This document shows positions 21,638 to 33,800 of a stretch of 64,000 nucleotides of DNA, one piece after another. The notes below the pieces were generated by a model. It saw nothing but the letters and a program-made list of their open reading frames with translations. It was not told the DNA's origin and ran no database searches. Origin of the DNA: Gongronella butleri (lineage: Eukaryota; Mucoromycota; Mucoromycetes; Mucorales; Cunninghamellaceae); contig JAIWZP010000036.1 in assembly GCA_025201375.1 (NCBI GenBank), forward strand, positions 124,001 through 188,000, read 5' to 3'. Both the position numbers and the translations under genes were made by a program. Every line of letters starts with the position of its first letter. Positions within the stretch are counted from its first letter, which is position 1.

Positions 21638-23440
21638 ATGGTCGATGTCAGACCGACGCCAGTGCTTCAAGCAATAGGAGCATTTGACTACACTGCCGCT
21701 AACAAGCTTGCCAGTCGACTTTCCAAGGTCAGAGAGCGAAAATATTAAAAACCATTCACTCACGCCTCATTTCAACCCCCCACCCACTTTTGTAGGTGCA
21801 CGCGCCCCTTGGGAATGTGCTTGTCAAGCTGATCAACTGCGAAAACCTCTACAGCCAGCTGTCTTTTATGAAACCAAAGTGGTTTATGCGCAAAGACAGT
21901 GTAAGTTTACGCGATGGAGGGCAAACGAGACAGACTTTTGGTCTCAACTTTTTTTTCTTTTCTTCGGCAGCTGCTCAACTCAATGTATACATATCTTGCG
22001 GACGATGCAAGCAAGGAGCTCAAGGCAATATACCCCACACTGCTCAGCCAAGAGGACCGCGCGACCATTGCCACGGTGCTACAAGGCATCATTGATCTGT
22101 GCACCGTGCGCCAAGGTCTGATTAGTGTGTAAGTCTGTTTTTGAGGCGAGGAGGAGCGCGCAAGACGCGTCGCACGTGTGCGTGCATCGCTGATGCATCC
22201 TTTTTTTTTTTTTGCGTTTTTTTTTCTTTTTAGATATCAACGCTTAGCCGCATCGCACACGACGGCGCTCCCGCTACTTTTGACCGACCTCGAACATTTT
22301 GCGCGTCTGCCCGTGTCGGAGCCACTCGACTTTTTAGGCTACAGTGTCGACAGAGAAGTGGAAATCATGACAAAGCTGCTGCAGGTCAGCGTCGCCATCA
22401 CCGACTATGCGTTCCAGGACGCGTGCATCAACGTGTACCTGTGCAGACGCGCACTCAACGACTGGAAGACGCAATGCGACGCCCAGGATTACCCAGAGGT
22501 AATTTTTTTTTTGCAAAAAGAAACGCGTGAACGTTTTTCGAGACTCAAGGCATTGCTTGCTGTTGCGCGCACACACGCACTTTAGAAAACCCCGATGAAC
22601 CAGGAAATCAAGGAGTCGACGTCATGGCCCTTTGGCCTGTTTTCCAGTGCAGAGGTAAGAAAAAAATCGTGAATTTTGCCAAAAAGGACATTTCCGAGCG
22701 CCAGGGAGTTCATTTTCGCACACAGAGCAAGGCGACGAAGCAAGGCGACGCGTGGCCACCAACGGTGCGGTGGCACGGCAAATACCTGGACAACCTGATT
22801 GCCAAGATGACACTGTATTTTTACGATTTACTGCTGGCCAAGGAGAAACTCATGGTCGATGATGACGCGGAAAAGTCGCTGTGGAAGGGCCTCGAGACCG
22901 ATTATTTCGACCGCATCAACACATTCCGCAAACGATACGGCGTGCACTCAATTGGTCTGATTTACCAGGTCAAACCCGATAAACCGTTCTTCCCCGAGGG
23001 GTTCGTGCTACCAGATACGCCCTACGACCCGCCACGAGGCATCCACTCGTTTCCTTACATCTTTTGTGTGCCAAAGGTAAAAAAAAAAAAAGGACGCGCT
23101 TTTGCATGGCGGAACGCGCGATTTCTCAACATGGCTGTATTTTTTTTTCCTATTGTCGGCGTCGTAGCAACCGCCCATGGACCATTTGCCAAGCGTTATC
23201 TCGATCATCCAGGGCAGCCATGCGCAGCTGAGCGATTTCAAGGCCGGGCCCGTGCATTTCTTTGACAAAAAGATCGACAGCACGTACTATTTGATGCGCG
23301 TCGACGAACATGTGACGTGCGTGCTGATTTATCAGGACAAGCCGAACCAAAAAGAGCCAACTACTATCCAATTTCTCTCGACACTCGTCCAGGAGCTGCG
23401 TGGCTCGGCCGTTGTCGCCGAACTCCTAAGAATGGACTAA
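21638..23440 (+). CDS. KICS2: KICS2 (C12orf66)-like KICSTOR subunit homologue
   Basis: Seven exons: 21638..21727, 21796..21900, 21971..22128, 22234..22498, 22586..22654, 22726..23076, 23168..23440 (436 aa, near the animal protein). In animals KICS2 is a subunit of KICSTOR (with KPTN, ITFG2, SZT2), which tethers GATOR1 to lysosomes so that amino-acid loss shuts off TORC1. Blocks align in order: AFDYTAANKLASRL and FMRKDSLLNSMYTYL near the N-terminus; the middle helix KYLDNLIAKMTLYFYDLLLA; RINTFRKRYGVHSIGLIYQV; and the C-terminal roadblock-like part with MDHLPSVISII and VHFFDKKIDSTYYLMR...VLIYQDK. I chose ATG 21638 because the open frame upstream is pyrimidine-rich leader. Its 3' end converges on the peroxiredoxin gene (67-base gap). 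The other KICSTOR genes are not in the window. Confidence 0.85.
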
Positions 23441-23507
23441 GAAAAAGAAGAGCCTGCTTTTTTTTTTTATTAAATTCTTTTTTTTTTTTTTTTTCAAATG
23501 TGTATGC

Positions 23508-24634
23508 TCAAAAGATGCGTGGCGCATTGATGGTTTGAGCGGGTAACAGCATGTGCAGCTAGAGAACAAGACAAAAAAAATAGGGAAGTTAGAGATGCAA
23601 AAAGCCCATGTGTTGACATTTGTACCATGGTAAAAATGGTGTCCATGGAATGCACAATTCGGTCGTCACCGACGACAAAGGAAAATTTCACCTGTCTGAA
23701 CTTGTCAATGATGAACACGGCCCTGCGATCCAATAAAAAGAAAATGAGACACGCGCGAGACGAACGAAAAAGATGCCTTTTTACCTGTTGGCGCGGCCTG
23801 TGTCTGGATTCAATGCGTTGAAATTGCGCGTGATGGACCGCGTCGCATCTGACACTAGAGAAGAAAACGAGAGCAATCAGTGTAAGCCGCCTCGATTTGA
23901 CGCGTCGTGTAACGTGGTACAATTCTTTACATAGCGGAAACGGCATTGACGTTTGGTATTCCTGAGTAAAGTGTTGTAAAAAGGCATGATGTGTGTCTTG
24001 ATCATCGATGGACATAGCCAGCGGCAGCGCCTGAAACTTTTCAAACCGCTCCATGTTGGCACTACGTGAACAAATGTAAGAAATGAGTTTTAAAGAGCCT
24101 TGGTCCACCATGGATAAGGCATGTTTGCCGATCCTTGTCGCGCGGTCTCTCCCTTGTGTTCCCCTGGCCCCCCTCCTGAGGATTCCAGCTCCAAGTCAGC
24201 CGTTTACCTAATCGATAGCAAATCCGAACAGCAAGAGGGCGTCCTAATGTGGCAAAAACAAAGAAAAAACAACAAAAAACAGCCGTGAGTTGCTTAAACG
24301 CGCTTCGTGTTGCGCTTGCAGTGGTCATGGGGAGTGAAACATACCCGTCCTGGCCGTAAAAGAAGAGCACGATGGCATTGGTGCGCTGCAAGACATAAGA
24401 AAGCTGACAGCGAAAGGCGCCGAGGCAATTTGTGAGTGCATAGACGGTGGCAAGCGACGGGTCGACGACGGCCCCGCAATTAAAATCGGGGGCAACCATG
24501 GCGTCGCGCGGCTGGTAGACCGGATTGGCAAGCACGGCGTCAAAGTCATGGTCGTGGCATGCAAAGCGACGCTTCTTGGCATCCTTGTCCGCGTCGTCGT
24601 GCGATGCGAGAAAATGCACGTCTTTCATAGGCAT
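23508..24634 (-). CDS. Divergent peroxiredoxin (AhpC/TSA family)
   Basis: Six exons: 24634..24345, 24243..24208, 24061..23931, 23854..23785, 23722..23626, 23558..23508 (224 aa). It should reduce peroxides. The thioredoxin fold is clear: VAPDFNCGAVVD, then AIVLFFYGQDG, TPSCCSDLL at the place of the usual TxxCPTEL, PLAMSIDDQDTHHAFLQHF, FPLLSDATRSITRNF, GRANRAVFIIDKFRQVKFSFVVGDDR. The peroxidatic Cys aligns with Cys101, and the active-site Thr98 and the later Arg (GRANR) are kept. The usual Pro before them is Gly, and the residue after Cys101 is Cys102 instead of Pro. No typical C-terminal resolving Cys is seen. The exon carrying the active site is only 36 bases. A TATAAA lies 94 bases upstream of the ATG. 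Confidence 0.78.
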
Positions 24635-24722
24635 TCCGGCAAACACGCACACAAAAAAAAAAAAAAAAAAAGGAAAGAAAAAAAAAGGGAGAATTACATT
24701 ATATGCCGCCCCCGCCGCAACA

Positions 24723-24728
24723 TTTATA
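24723..24728 (-). promoter_or_regulatory. Likely TATA box of the peroxiredoxin gene
   Basis: TATAAA in a GC-rich context (GCGGGTATAAATG on the minus strand), 94 bases before the ATG, inside the 239-base divergent promoter shared with Enp2. Confidence 0.55.
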
Positions 24729-24873
24729 CCCGCCCGCATTGATGAGCGGGGCCGCCCAATCGGGCAGGTGGCTTTTTCTTTTGTGGGCCGCAGCCCCACC
24801 TGAATTCTTGTTTCCTCACATTTTTTTTTCATTTTCCTCTTTCTTTCTCTCTTTTTATTACTTTTACTTTATC

Positions 24874-27034
24874 ATGGTGTTGCCTGTGACGACAGCCAAC
24901 AATGTCAAGGTGTATACCGTCTCTGGCGGCCTTGGCTCGCGCTCTATCCCAGACTGGCTTGTGCGCAAGAAGAAAAAGGCGCTGAAAAAGGATTTTGGTA
25001 AGCCAAGATCTTGCAGATCCAACGTTTTCTCATTCTCACATGCACCTGTTTCATAGAATACCGCACACGAGTCGAGCTGCTACAGGACTTTGAGTTCCCA
25101 GAGGCATCCAATTGCATCCGAGTGACGCGCGATGGCAATTTCGCCGTGGCCACGGGTACGTACAAGCCGCAAATGCGTGTCTACGAGTTTGCCGAGGTCT
25201 CGATGAAGTTTGAGCGCCACACGGACGCCGAAACCATCACGTTTGAGGTAAGAAAAAGAGAAAAAAAAGAGGGAGAAACTAGCAAAAAAGAAAAAAATAA
25301 GAAAAAAAATGGAAACTGATTTTTTTCTCCTTTTTTTTTTTTGTTTGCAAAAAGCTCTTGTCGGACGATTGGACCAAGAGCGCGCTTTTGCAAAACGACC
25401 GGTCGATTGAATTGCATGCGCAGGGCGGCATTCACTATCGCACGCGTGTGCCCAAGTTTGGGCGCTCGCTTGCTTACCATTTCCCATCATGCGACCTGAT
25501 GGTTGGCGCGGCTGGCAACGAGGTGTATCGTCTGAATCTCGAACAAGGACGATTCTTGAACCCTATCGAGACGGACGCGACGGACGGCGTGAATTGCATC
25601 AAAATCAACCCTGCACATCAATTGTTTGGCTTTGGCGCGAGCAATGGCACCGTCGAGCTGTGGGATCCGCGCTCGCGCGCGCGTGTGGGTCTGCTGTCGC
25701 AATTGCCTTTGCCACGGTCGCTGGAATCCGATATGACGGGCGGCGGTGTGGAGGTCACGGCGCTGGCGTTCCGCCAGGACGGTCTGAACATGGCGGTCGG
25801 CACGTCGACGGGCCACACGCTGCTGTACGATTTGCGCACAAGCGTGCCGTACATGGTCAAGGACCACCAGTACGGGTTTCCGATCAAAACCGTGCATTTC
25901 CACGACAGCGCAGCGGCCGCAGGCCACGGCACGGACGCGTCGTCGAGCGAGTCCAAGGTGGTGGTGGCCGACAAGAAGATTGTCAAAATCTGGGACCGCA
26001 CGTCCGGCAAGCATTTCACGAGCATCGAGCCCGAGACAGACATCAACGACGTGTGCATGGTGGGCGAGCAGTCGGGGCTCATTTTCACCGCGCAAGAGGG
26101 CATCCAGATGGGCGCGTACTACGTGCCTGCGCTTGGCCCTGCGCCACGCTGGGCTTCGTTCCTCGAAAACCTCACCGAGGAAATGGAAGAGAACCCGAAC
26201 CGCGACGTTTACGACGAGTACAAATTTGTCACGCGCAAGGAGCTGTCGCTGTTGGGCCTGGACCATCTCATGGGCACCAACGTGCTAAAGGCATACATGC
26301 ACGGTTTCTTTGTCGACTTGCGCTTGTACGAAAAGGCCAAGCTCATTGCCAATCCTTTCGAATACGACGATTACAAGCAGCGCAAGATCCGCGACAAGCT
26401 GGAAAAGGATCGCGCGTCGCGCATCCGCGCCAAGGAGAAGCTGCCGCAGGTCAACAAGCAGCTCGCACAGCAATTGCTCAAAGATACCAACAACACCAAG
26501 AAAAAGGACGCCGCGGCCCAGCTCATGCAGGACGATCGTTTCAAGGACCTGTTTGCCGATCCAGAATTCCAGGTCGATACCGACTCCAAGGAATACACCC
26601 TGCTGCATCCGCGCTCAAACACCTCGTTTGGCCACGGCAATCGCGATCACTCGGACGACGACGACGAAGAAGAAGAAGAAGAACAAAGCGCGCCATTGCG
26701 CGCCGAGCCCATGGACGATGATGATGATGATGAAGACGATGTCATGGGCGGTAGCTCCATGGACGATGAGAGTGACGACCAGGACGTTGCGCCGCCAAAG
26801 TCGCAGCAAAAGTCGCAGCATCGCGTTCAAAAGCCGGCGAGAGGCAAAAAGGTTACGATGCAGTCGGAACGCCGCTTCAAGAGCAGTGAAAACAAGTCGT
26901 TTGGCGCGCGCCTCAAGTCTAGCAAGACGGCAAAGGCCAACGAGGGCCACCGTGTCTCGCGCACGGCCATGGGCGGCATGGAAATGTCCTTCAAATCAAA
27001 GCATGCCGGAAAATCCAAGCCCAAGCGCAAGTAA
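24874..27034 (+). CDS. ENP2: Enp2/NOL10 ribosome-biogenesis WD40 protein
   Basis: Exons 24874..24997, 25057..25247, 25355..27034 (664 aa). Enp2 is a nucleolar WD40 factor of the 90S/SSU processome needed for 18S rRNA maturation. The N-terminal signature is 'NNVKVYTVSGG..SRSIPDWL', followed by 'YRTRVELLQDFEFPEASNCIRVTRDG'. WD repeats then run to about residue 420 (e.g. ASNGTVELWDPRSRARVG, VADKKIVKIWDR), ending 'LGLDHLMGTNVLKAYMHGFF'. The NUC153-like motif DDRFKDLFADPEFQVD and an acidic/basic C-terminus follow, with Asp/Glu runs and then a Lys-rich nuclear tail (GKSKPKRK). It shares a 239-base divergent promoter with the peroxiredoxin gene. AATAAA at 27230 is a likely poly(A) signal. Confidence 0.95.
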
Positions 27035-27229
27035 AAAAAAAAAAAAACCAGTACCACCTCCCCCCCTCCCCCATTCCAATTGCATCCCCCCTCCCCTTTC
27101 CCCCATGTCTGCCAAGGACAGCATGACTTGTCTCTTTTTCTCTCTTGTTTCTTTATTTTTCTATTCATTCTGTAGCATACCTGTGTTTCTTCCCCCTCCC
27201 TTTTCCCCCCACGTCTCATAAATTGCATC

Positions 27230-27235
27230 AATAAA
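27230..27235 (+). terminator. Possible Enp2 poly(A) signal
   Basis: AATAAA about 195 bases after the Enp2 stop codon, following a C/T-rich 3' UTR. Confidence 0.35.
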
Positions 27236-27350
27236 TAATTCAAGCAAAGCATTCAATACGAAAGCATGCTGACATACTCTTGCAAAAAAGAAAAAAAAAA
27301 ACCAGGAAAGACACGTCGTGGCAACGACAACACGGCCATGACACTGTTGT

Positions 27351-27570
27351 TGCTGGTTTTGAATGGGCTCGACCAAGCAGGTGGAGAGATGAATGCAAAA
27401 GAGGGCAAATTGAAGGTTTTTGAAATTTGCAGGCTCAAAAAATATGGGGCGGACCCGTCGCGAGCACTGGACTGGAGTTCGTACCGCGACGCGATTTTCA
27501 TCTGCGGGCAGGTAGGCTGTAAAAAAATTTCTGGAGGCACAACAAGCCGGCAAAAATTGGAAAACGCGCT
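27351..27570 (+). repeat. Repeat family D, copy 2
   Basis: Same order of blocks as copy 1: TGGTTTTGAATGGGCTCGAC, GATGAATGCAAAAGAGGGCA, TTGAAGGTTTTTGAAATTTG, GGGCAGGTAGGCTGTAAAA, TTTCTGGAGGCACAACA. Confidence 0.85.
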
Positions 27571-27599
27571 TTTTCGATTCCCAAGGGCAAATGGATGAG

Positions 27600-27740
27600 T
27601 TTGTGCATCGTGCAGGCATCCTCCCGCGCATCGGGCTGTCGTCCAAGACGTGCATTTCTTTGGCGGGCAGCAGGTAGGTTGTAAAATTATTTCTAAAGGC
27701 ACAACGTGACAACGAGCTGGCGAAAGTTTAGAAAAAGCAT
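27600..27740 (+). repeat. Repeat family D, 3' end duplicate
   Basis: A second, more diverged copy of the family's 3' end directly after copy 2: CCCGCGCATCGGGCTG, GGCGGGCAGCAGGTAGGTTG, TTTCTAAAGGCACAACG. Confidence 0.65.
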
Positions 27741-28446
27741 GAACCAGAACAAATGCGTACTCATCCACGCATGGAAGCACGCTGATGCAAGCAAAAATGG
27801 TCGTCTCACGTCCGTCTCTGCCTGACGTGCTTGTATGATTTTGAAAATCACGCACAAGAAACAAAAAGTCGAATGTGAAATGCAAATAATAGGGTCTTTT
27901 GTTTCATGGATCCTGTCTGACCGATTCGCTTCAAGTGATTATGGATCACACAGCATGTCAGCAACACGTTTACAGTCTGCTTCACTTGTTTTTTTGAAAT
28001 ATCATAGTACACTAATGAGAAAATGGGCATTTTCTTTAAAAATCACGACGTTGATCGAGCTGTTGTCGCGTTGGTGGCACCCTGTTGGCGCACAATCACT
28101 CTAAAGAACGCAGCGTCGTTATTCGCTGCTGGATGACGCGCTTTGGAGGGCACTCGGCCCGTCTGGCTGCTGTTGCATCGACATTGGGAACCGTGTTTTG
28201 TTCAATTCGGCATTAGATTGCGAGCAGTGGCACGTACAGATGCGCGGCAGGGATCAAAAGGAAGCTTTGCACTGGCTGCGGTTCAATTGTCTGTCAAGGC
28301 GGTGCGCGAAGCGGGGGAAAATTTGGGTCGCGAGGCCAAAAAGAGAAAACAGGCAGAAGGTCCGTCTTGGCGACGCTCTTTTTTTTTTTTTTTCTTCAGT
28401 CTCTTCATCTGTAGTACTTTTAGGCCACCCCATAAAAGAAAGCACC

Positions 28447-29651
28447 ATGGTAAGAAAACACGCGACAAAAAGTGCTATGACGCGCCCCACTCCACGAGAT
28501 GATGCACGGTAAGCCGACTCGCCCGTCGCCAACGACGCAAACATGAACTCAAAAAGCATCATGACGGACTGACTCGTTTTTCTTGTCCTCTCTCTAGATG
28601 GGATTGACCTTTTTTGTTGTTTGTTTGCCCTAGTCCAACACACTTCGACCCTATTTGACGGCGGTGCGCTCGTCGTTGACGGCTGCGCTGTGTATTGAAA
28701 ACTTTTCGTCGCAAGTGGCGGAACGACACAATGTGCCCGAGGTGGAGTCTGGGTAAAATTCGCATTTTGGGGGCGAAGGCGAGGGGTGATCATGGGCACT
28801 GACGGGCTTTTTTTTTTATTTCATTTTCACCAGCAAATCCAAAGAAGTGCTGCTGAATCCGCTTGTGATCAGCCGCAATGAGAACGAAAAGGTGCTGATC
28901 GAAGCATCTGTCAACTCGATTCGTGTCAGCATCAAGGTCAAGCAGGCAGATGAGCTGGAGCGCATCCTCTGCCACAAATTCTCGCGTTTCATGATGATGC
29001 GCGCCGAGAGCTTTGTGATTCTGCGCCGTGAGCCGATTGCGGTAAGAAAAAAAGGGGGGGGGAGGGAGAGAGAGAGAATTAGACCAATGGCAACGAGAGA
29101 GAGACAGAGAGAGAGGAAAAAAAAAAAGAGGAGAAAGGGCGTGCGTTGCGCGCGCGCGCGCGCATGGACATCACCTGCTCAGATGGAAACTTGCCGCATG
29201 CATGCATGGAAAGAAAAAGGCCGCGTTTTACGGGCCAAAACAGGGAGAACATGGCAGAGAGAGAGAGAGAGAGGATTGCATGCTTGTAATGGTGGATTTG
29301 CAACTGACCTTGGGCCATTTTTATCTTTTTTTTTTTTTTTTTTGCACGCCAGGGCTATGACATTTCGTTCCTGATCACCAACAAGCACACGGAGCAAATG
29401 TACAAGCACAAGTTGGTGGATTTCATCGTGCACTTTATGGAGGAAGTCGACAAGGAAATCTCTGAAATGAAGCTTAGTGTCAATACCCGCGCTCGTATTG
29501 TGGCTGAAAGCTACTTGTCTCAGGTAAAAAAAAAAAAAAAAGGGGGGGGGGAAAGGGGAAAGGGGGAGCGCGGGTGCATGATGAACATGAGCACCATCTG
29601 ACGCTTTTTTTTTTTTTTTTTTTTTTGTGTCTCTCTCTCCAGTTTGCATAG
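28447..29651 (+). CDS. ARPC4: Arp2/3 complex subunit 4 (20 kDa)
   Basis: Five exons: 28447..28449 (the ATG alone), 28634..28752, 28834..29041, 29353..29523, 29643..29651 (169 aa, family length). ARPC4 forms the core of the Arp2/3 actin-nucleating complex with ARPC2 and sits at branch points and endocytic actin patches. Conservation is near complete: [124 protein letters not shown]. The first intron follows the ATG directly, and the last exon encodes only Phe-Ala-stop. Both are supported because family proteins begin M-x-x-TLRPYL and end a few residues after the conserved helix. Introns 3 and 4 hold GA, CG and homopolymer tracts. Confidence 0.95.
29145..29164. repeat. CG/GA microsatellites in ARPC4 intron 3
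   Basis: Alternating (CG)n at about 29149-29162, with GA tracts near 29067-29078, 29098-29115 and 29255-29273 in the same intron. Confidence 0.7.
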
Positions 29652-30472
29652 ATTGTGTACAAAAGGCATTAAAAGCAAGCAAAGATCGTCTTACCCTCCC
29701 CTCGCTCTTTTTTTTTTCTGTCGATGTGATGACGCCCCGATGGTGCTCTGCACCTTCCCCCTTTTTTGCTTTGTGTTGCATAATGGGCTGTTTTGGCATT
29801 CAAGTGGGTGGAGATGGCTGTTCTGGCACACCCATTGGACCGCGCGAGTTGTGTGTGATGGCTCTGTTTGGGTTTGTTTTTTTGTTTAGGCCCCTTTCGA
29901 GGGCCGTTCCAGCGGGCAACTCAAAAAAAAAAAAAAGAAGCAAGGTCATGTGGCCATTCTTTTTTTTGTGATACATGGTGAGTGGTGAGGTGTTGGGCTT
30001 TAGGGCCATTGGGACTAAATGTGGGGCAAACTCTGTTGCAGGTTGCTCTTTGGGCGATTGGGCGCCTTGGCCAAAGTTTGAGAAGGTTCACCAATCACGA
30101 CGCGTTCAAAGAGACTTATTTGTGTCACCCTCCTTTTTTTTTCGTGCGCCGTCTTTTTCACTTTTTTTTGCTTTAACTTCATCGTACCCCGCTTTTTTTT
30201 CTTCTTTTCTTGTTTCTCTTTCCAACAACTCTTTTTCTTTCTCTTATTTTCATCGCAGGACGATACCTTTTTTTTTCTTTCCCCCTTTTTTATCTACTGT
30301 TGTCTTTGTTGCTTCTTTCTTCCCCCTTAGAGCAAAGCACGTCCCCCCTCTCTGTCTCTTTTTTCTCTCCTCCCTTCATCTCTTTTTTTTTTATACTCCC
30401 CCCTTTTGACTCGTTGTTTTAAATAGCACTCCTGCCCTTTTTTTTTCTTTTCTCTCCAAAAAAAAAAGAAAG
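29652..30472. other. Intergenic spacer with pyrimidine-rich CSL leader
   Basis: 821 bases between ARPC4 and CSL. The last 350 bases are extremely T/C-rich on the + strand, the common leader style upstream of starts in this window. No gene seen. Confidence 0.5.
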
Positions 30473-30856
30473 ATGACGATGAACACAAGCACGTTGATGG
30501 ATGATCCTCGCAAGCGGATGCAAGACCTGTCAAGCTTCTCTGACTTTGTGTACTCGTCTCCCAACAGTCCCTCGTCGTCTGCGATGCTCCTTGGATCGCA
30601 TGACATCATGGGCGAGGCGTTTGGCGGTGTTGATGTGCCGGTGTCGTCGTCGGATACGGCTGCTCCGGCGGTGATCAACCACAATGATTCGACGTCAACA
30701 ATGACAAGCACACCGTCGTTGGTGGCGGCCGCGGACATGGACTTTATTGGGCGTCGGCATTCTGTGGCGGTGGGCGAGATGGATTATAGGCACCATTACG
30801 CGTTTCAGCAGCAGCAGCAGCAACAGCAGCAACAACAGCAACAATTGCAGCAATTG

Positions 30857-30891
<35 letters not shown>

Positions 30892-33800
30892 ACAAGCATA
30901 CCATCCTCATGCGCTGCAATATACCATGGTGGACATCAAGCCTGAGCCGATGGATCTGATGCAATGGGAGTGGCAGCCATCGTTCCAACAGCAGCAGCAA
31001 CATGCGTTCCATCCGCAGCAGCAGCAACAACAACAGGCACAACAAGCACATCCGCTGCACCCGCAACAACCACAACAACAAGGCCAATTGCACTCTTTCC
31101 ACCCCCAACAGTCGACTCAGCAGCAGCAAGCGTTCCATCCGTCGTTGCCATCGTCTTTTTCGTCTTCGCACTCGACTTTGGAGGATTATTCGCCTTTGCC
31201 CATGGCACCGCATCAGCGCGCCATGTCCTTGTGTCTTGAGACCATGACATCGCAACAAGGTGATGCCACGTCGGTCGCGTCGCCCACCACACCAGTGTTT
31301 TTCTCCCCCAATTTCTTGGATTCGCTCACCACGACTCTGGAAGACGACCCGATGCACGATTTCATGGTATCGCCGGGCCAATTGGCCATGAACAATAACA
31401 ACAGCAACAACAGCAACAACCCTGCGTCGCAAACGTCTACGGCAGCGGCAGCGGCAGCCGCGGGCACCACCAGCTTGCAATGGATCTCCGCTGAGGCGGC
31501 GACAAACAACACAAACACTACGACTTCGTCGTCCTCCGCGTCCCCGCCCACCATGCAGCAACCAGCCCCGCAAACGCAGCAACGTCGCGGCAGCAATGCC
31601 AATGCCAATGCGGCTCGCAAGGCGCGACGCGCGTCCGTGCCACGATCGTTGCCGTCATCGCCTTCCACCACGTCCTCCACCGATTTGAGACACCCATCCA
31701 TTCCCGAGGAAGATGACGAATTCGAGGCATCGCTCGAACAGCAACGAAAGGCTAAACATAGCCTGATAAATGCACGCATTACCCATGGAAAGCAGCATGG
31801 CGCTCAATTGCAGCCCTACATCCAATCGTATCTGTTGAACAAGCTAGATGGCGAGCGCTCCGTGACCATCCTGACCAGCAAAGTCGCCCAAAAGAGCTAT
31901 GGCACCGAAAAACGGTAAGACCTTGCGCTTCTCCTCTTTCCTCTTTCCCCCCCTCTCTTTTTTTTTGGACTGGCTTGCTGGGGGGTGGTGACACAAGGTG
32001 GCCCGCCCCTCTTTCTCCTTGCCTTTTTTGGAACCACACGAAAAAAAAAGAAAAGAAAAAAAAAACGACGACTGACCGATTTTTTTTAAGGTTCTTGTGT
32101 CCCCCTCCGGCGACCATCTTGTCTGGGGCATCCTGGTGGACAACCAAGGACGAGACTGGCCCTACCAGTGGTGAAGAAGACGCAGCAGACGACGACAACA
32201 AGCTAAATAGTGGAGCGCTGCGTGCGCCGCGTGTGACGATTCAAATCTCGGGCGAACCAACGAGCCAAAAGGGCATCTTGGATTGGTTCGATGAAAAGGG
32301 CCAATTAGACACGGGCCACGCCATTCAACAAGCGCACGACCACCACACCCCGCTCACGGGCAAATGCATCTCCAAGCAGCTGCACATCAACGATGCCGAC
32401 GAAAAGAGACGACGTGTCGAGGTCCTTGTCAAGATGCAGCTGGGCAATGGCGTCAACATTGGCACCCTGCCCAGCAAGGGCATCAAGGTCATTAGCAAGC
32501 CCTCCAAAAAGCGTCAGAGTGTCAAAAACATGGAGCGTAAGTCGAATTGGGACCCCATTCCCCCCCCTTATTTTATTCTTTTTTTCTTTTTTTTTCTAAT
32601 TTTTTTTTGTTTTTGACATGGTTTAGTTTGCATCCACCACGGTACGACCATCTCGCTGTTCAATCGCATCCGGTCGCAGACGGTGTCGACCAAGTATTTG
32701 GGTGTGTCCAACAACGAGCAGGCCAATACGGGAACGTGCTTTGTGGCACGCACGTCATCGTGGGATCCGTTTGTGATTTGGATCGTGGACACGTCGCGGT
32801 CGCCCGAACAGGCTGCGCAAATGACGCCTTCGCAGAAACATCACCCATTGCATCCAGATTTCCCGCCCCCACCGGCGGTGGCGCTGCAGACGGGGCTGGA
32901 TCCGCCATTGGCGATCCATTACAACCAGCCTGTGGTGCTGCAATGCGTGACCACGGGGCTTGTCAGCCCCGTGATGGTGATTCGCAAGGTGGACAAGGGC
33001 AGCATGGTGCTTGGTGGCAATTGCTTGGATGATTTGTCATGCGCATCGGGCGGCGAATGTGGCGATGAGGCTCTTGGCGACCCTGTGTCTCAATTGCACA
33101 AGATTGCGTTCCAAATTGTCCACGATCCGTCCATTGCTTACAATAACAAGACAAACCCATCCACCACGCATTCGACCGCCGCGTCATCGGCTGCTTTGGA
33201 CCAGCAGTGGGCATTGCCCAAGATTGCTCACCCGGTCAGCTATTTGGCTTGTTTGAACGACGTTGTTGGCATGCACAAGACCAATTCCGTGCGTACATTT
33301 GTGTCATCGCCGCCATCCGCGTTGAACGCGTCCAATTGGCCAGATCTCTTTGGCATTGCTGCTCCTCCCGACGGTGCTGGTGGTGGCAAGATGGTGCGCA
33401 AGCGCCGTGTGTCGTGCGACGTTGTTGTCAAATCCTCCATCAAGCCCGGCAAACTCAATGCCGCCTCCTCCTTGTTTGCACAGCAGCAAAATGCCGCCGC
33501 TGCCGTCGCTGCAGCTGCCGCCGCCACCAATGCCGCGCAGCGAAGACGCGTCAATTCTCTCAGCGACGTCGACCCTGCCAGCCACACCACCTCTGCCGCC
33601 ACGGGCATCGCCGCTGGAAGACGCGCAAGCATGGTTGATCATCGCCGCTCCAGCGTCAGCTCTGATCACGCCGCCACCGACGGTGCCTGCTGGACAGAGG
33701 ACGTGTCCGATGCCGCTGTCTGGACCATTGTCGGCACAGATGTCATCAAATACACCTTCTGGGTCCCCCCAGCCCTCGAACACGAAATCAACCAGCCATT

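Larger units (their letters stand above)
27035..28446. other. Intergenic region with repeat D copies
   Basis: 1.4 kb between Enp2 and ARPC4: C/T-rich 3' UTR, two adjacent family D fragments, then non-repetitive sequence in which no gene is recognised. Confidence 0.55.
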
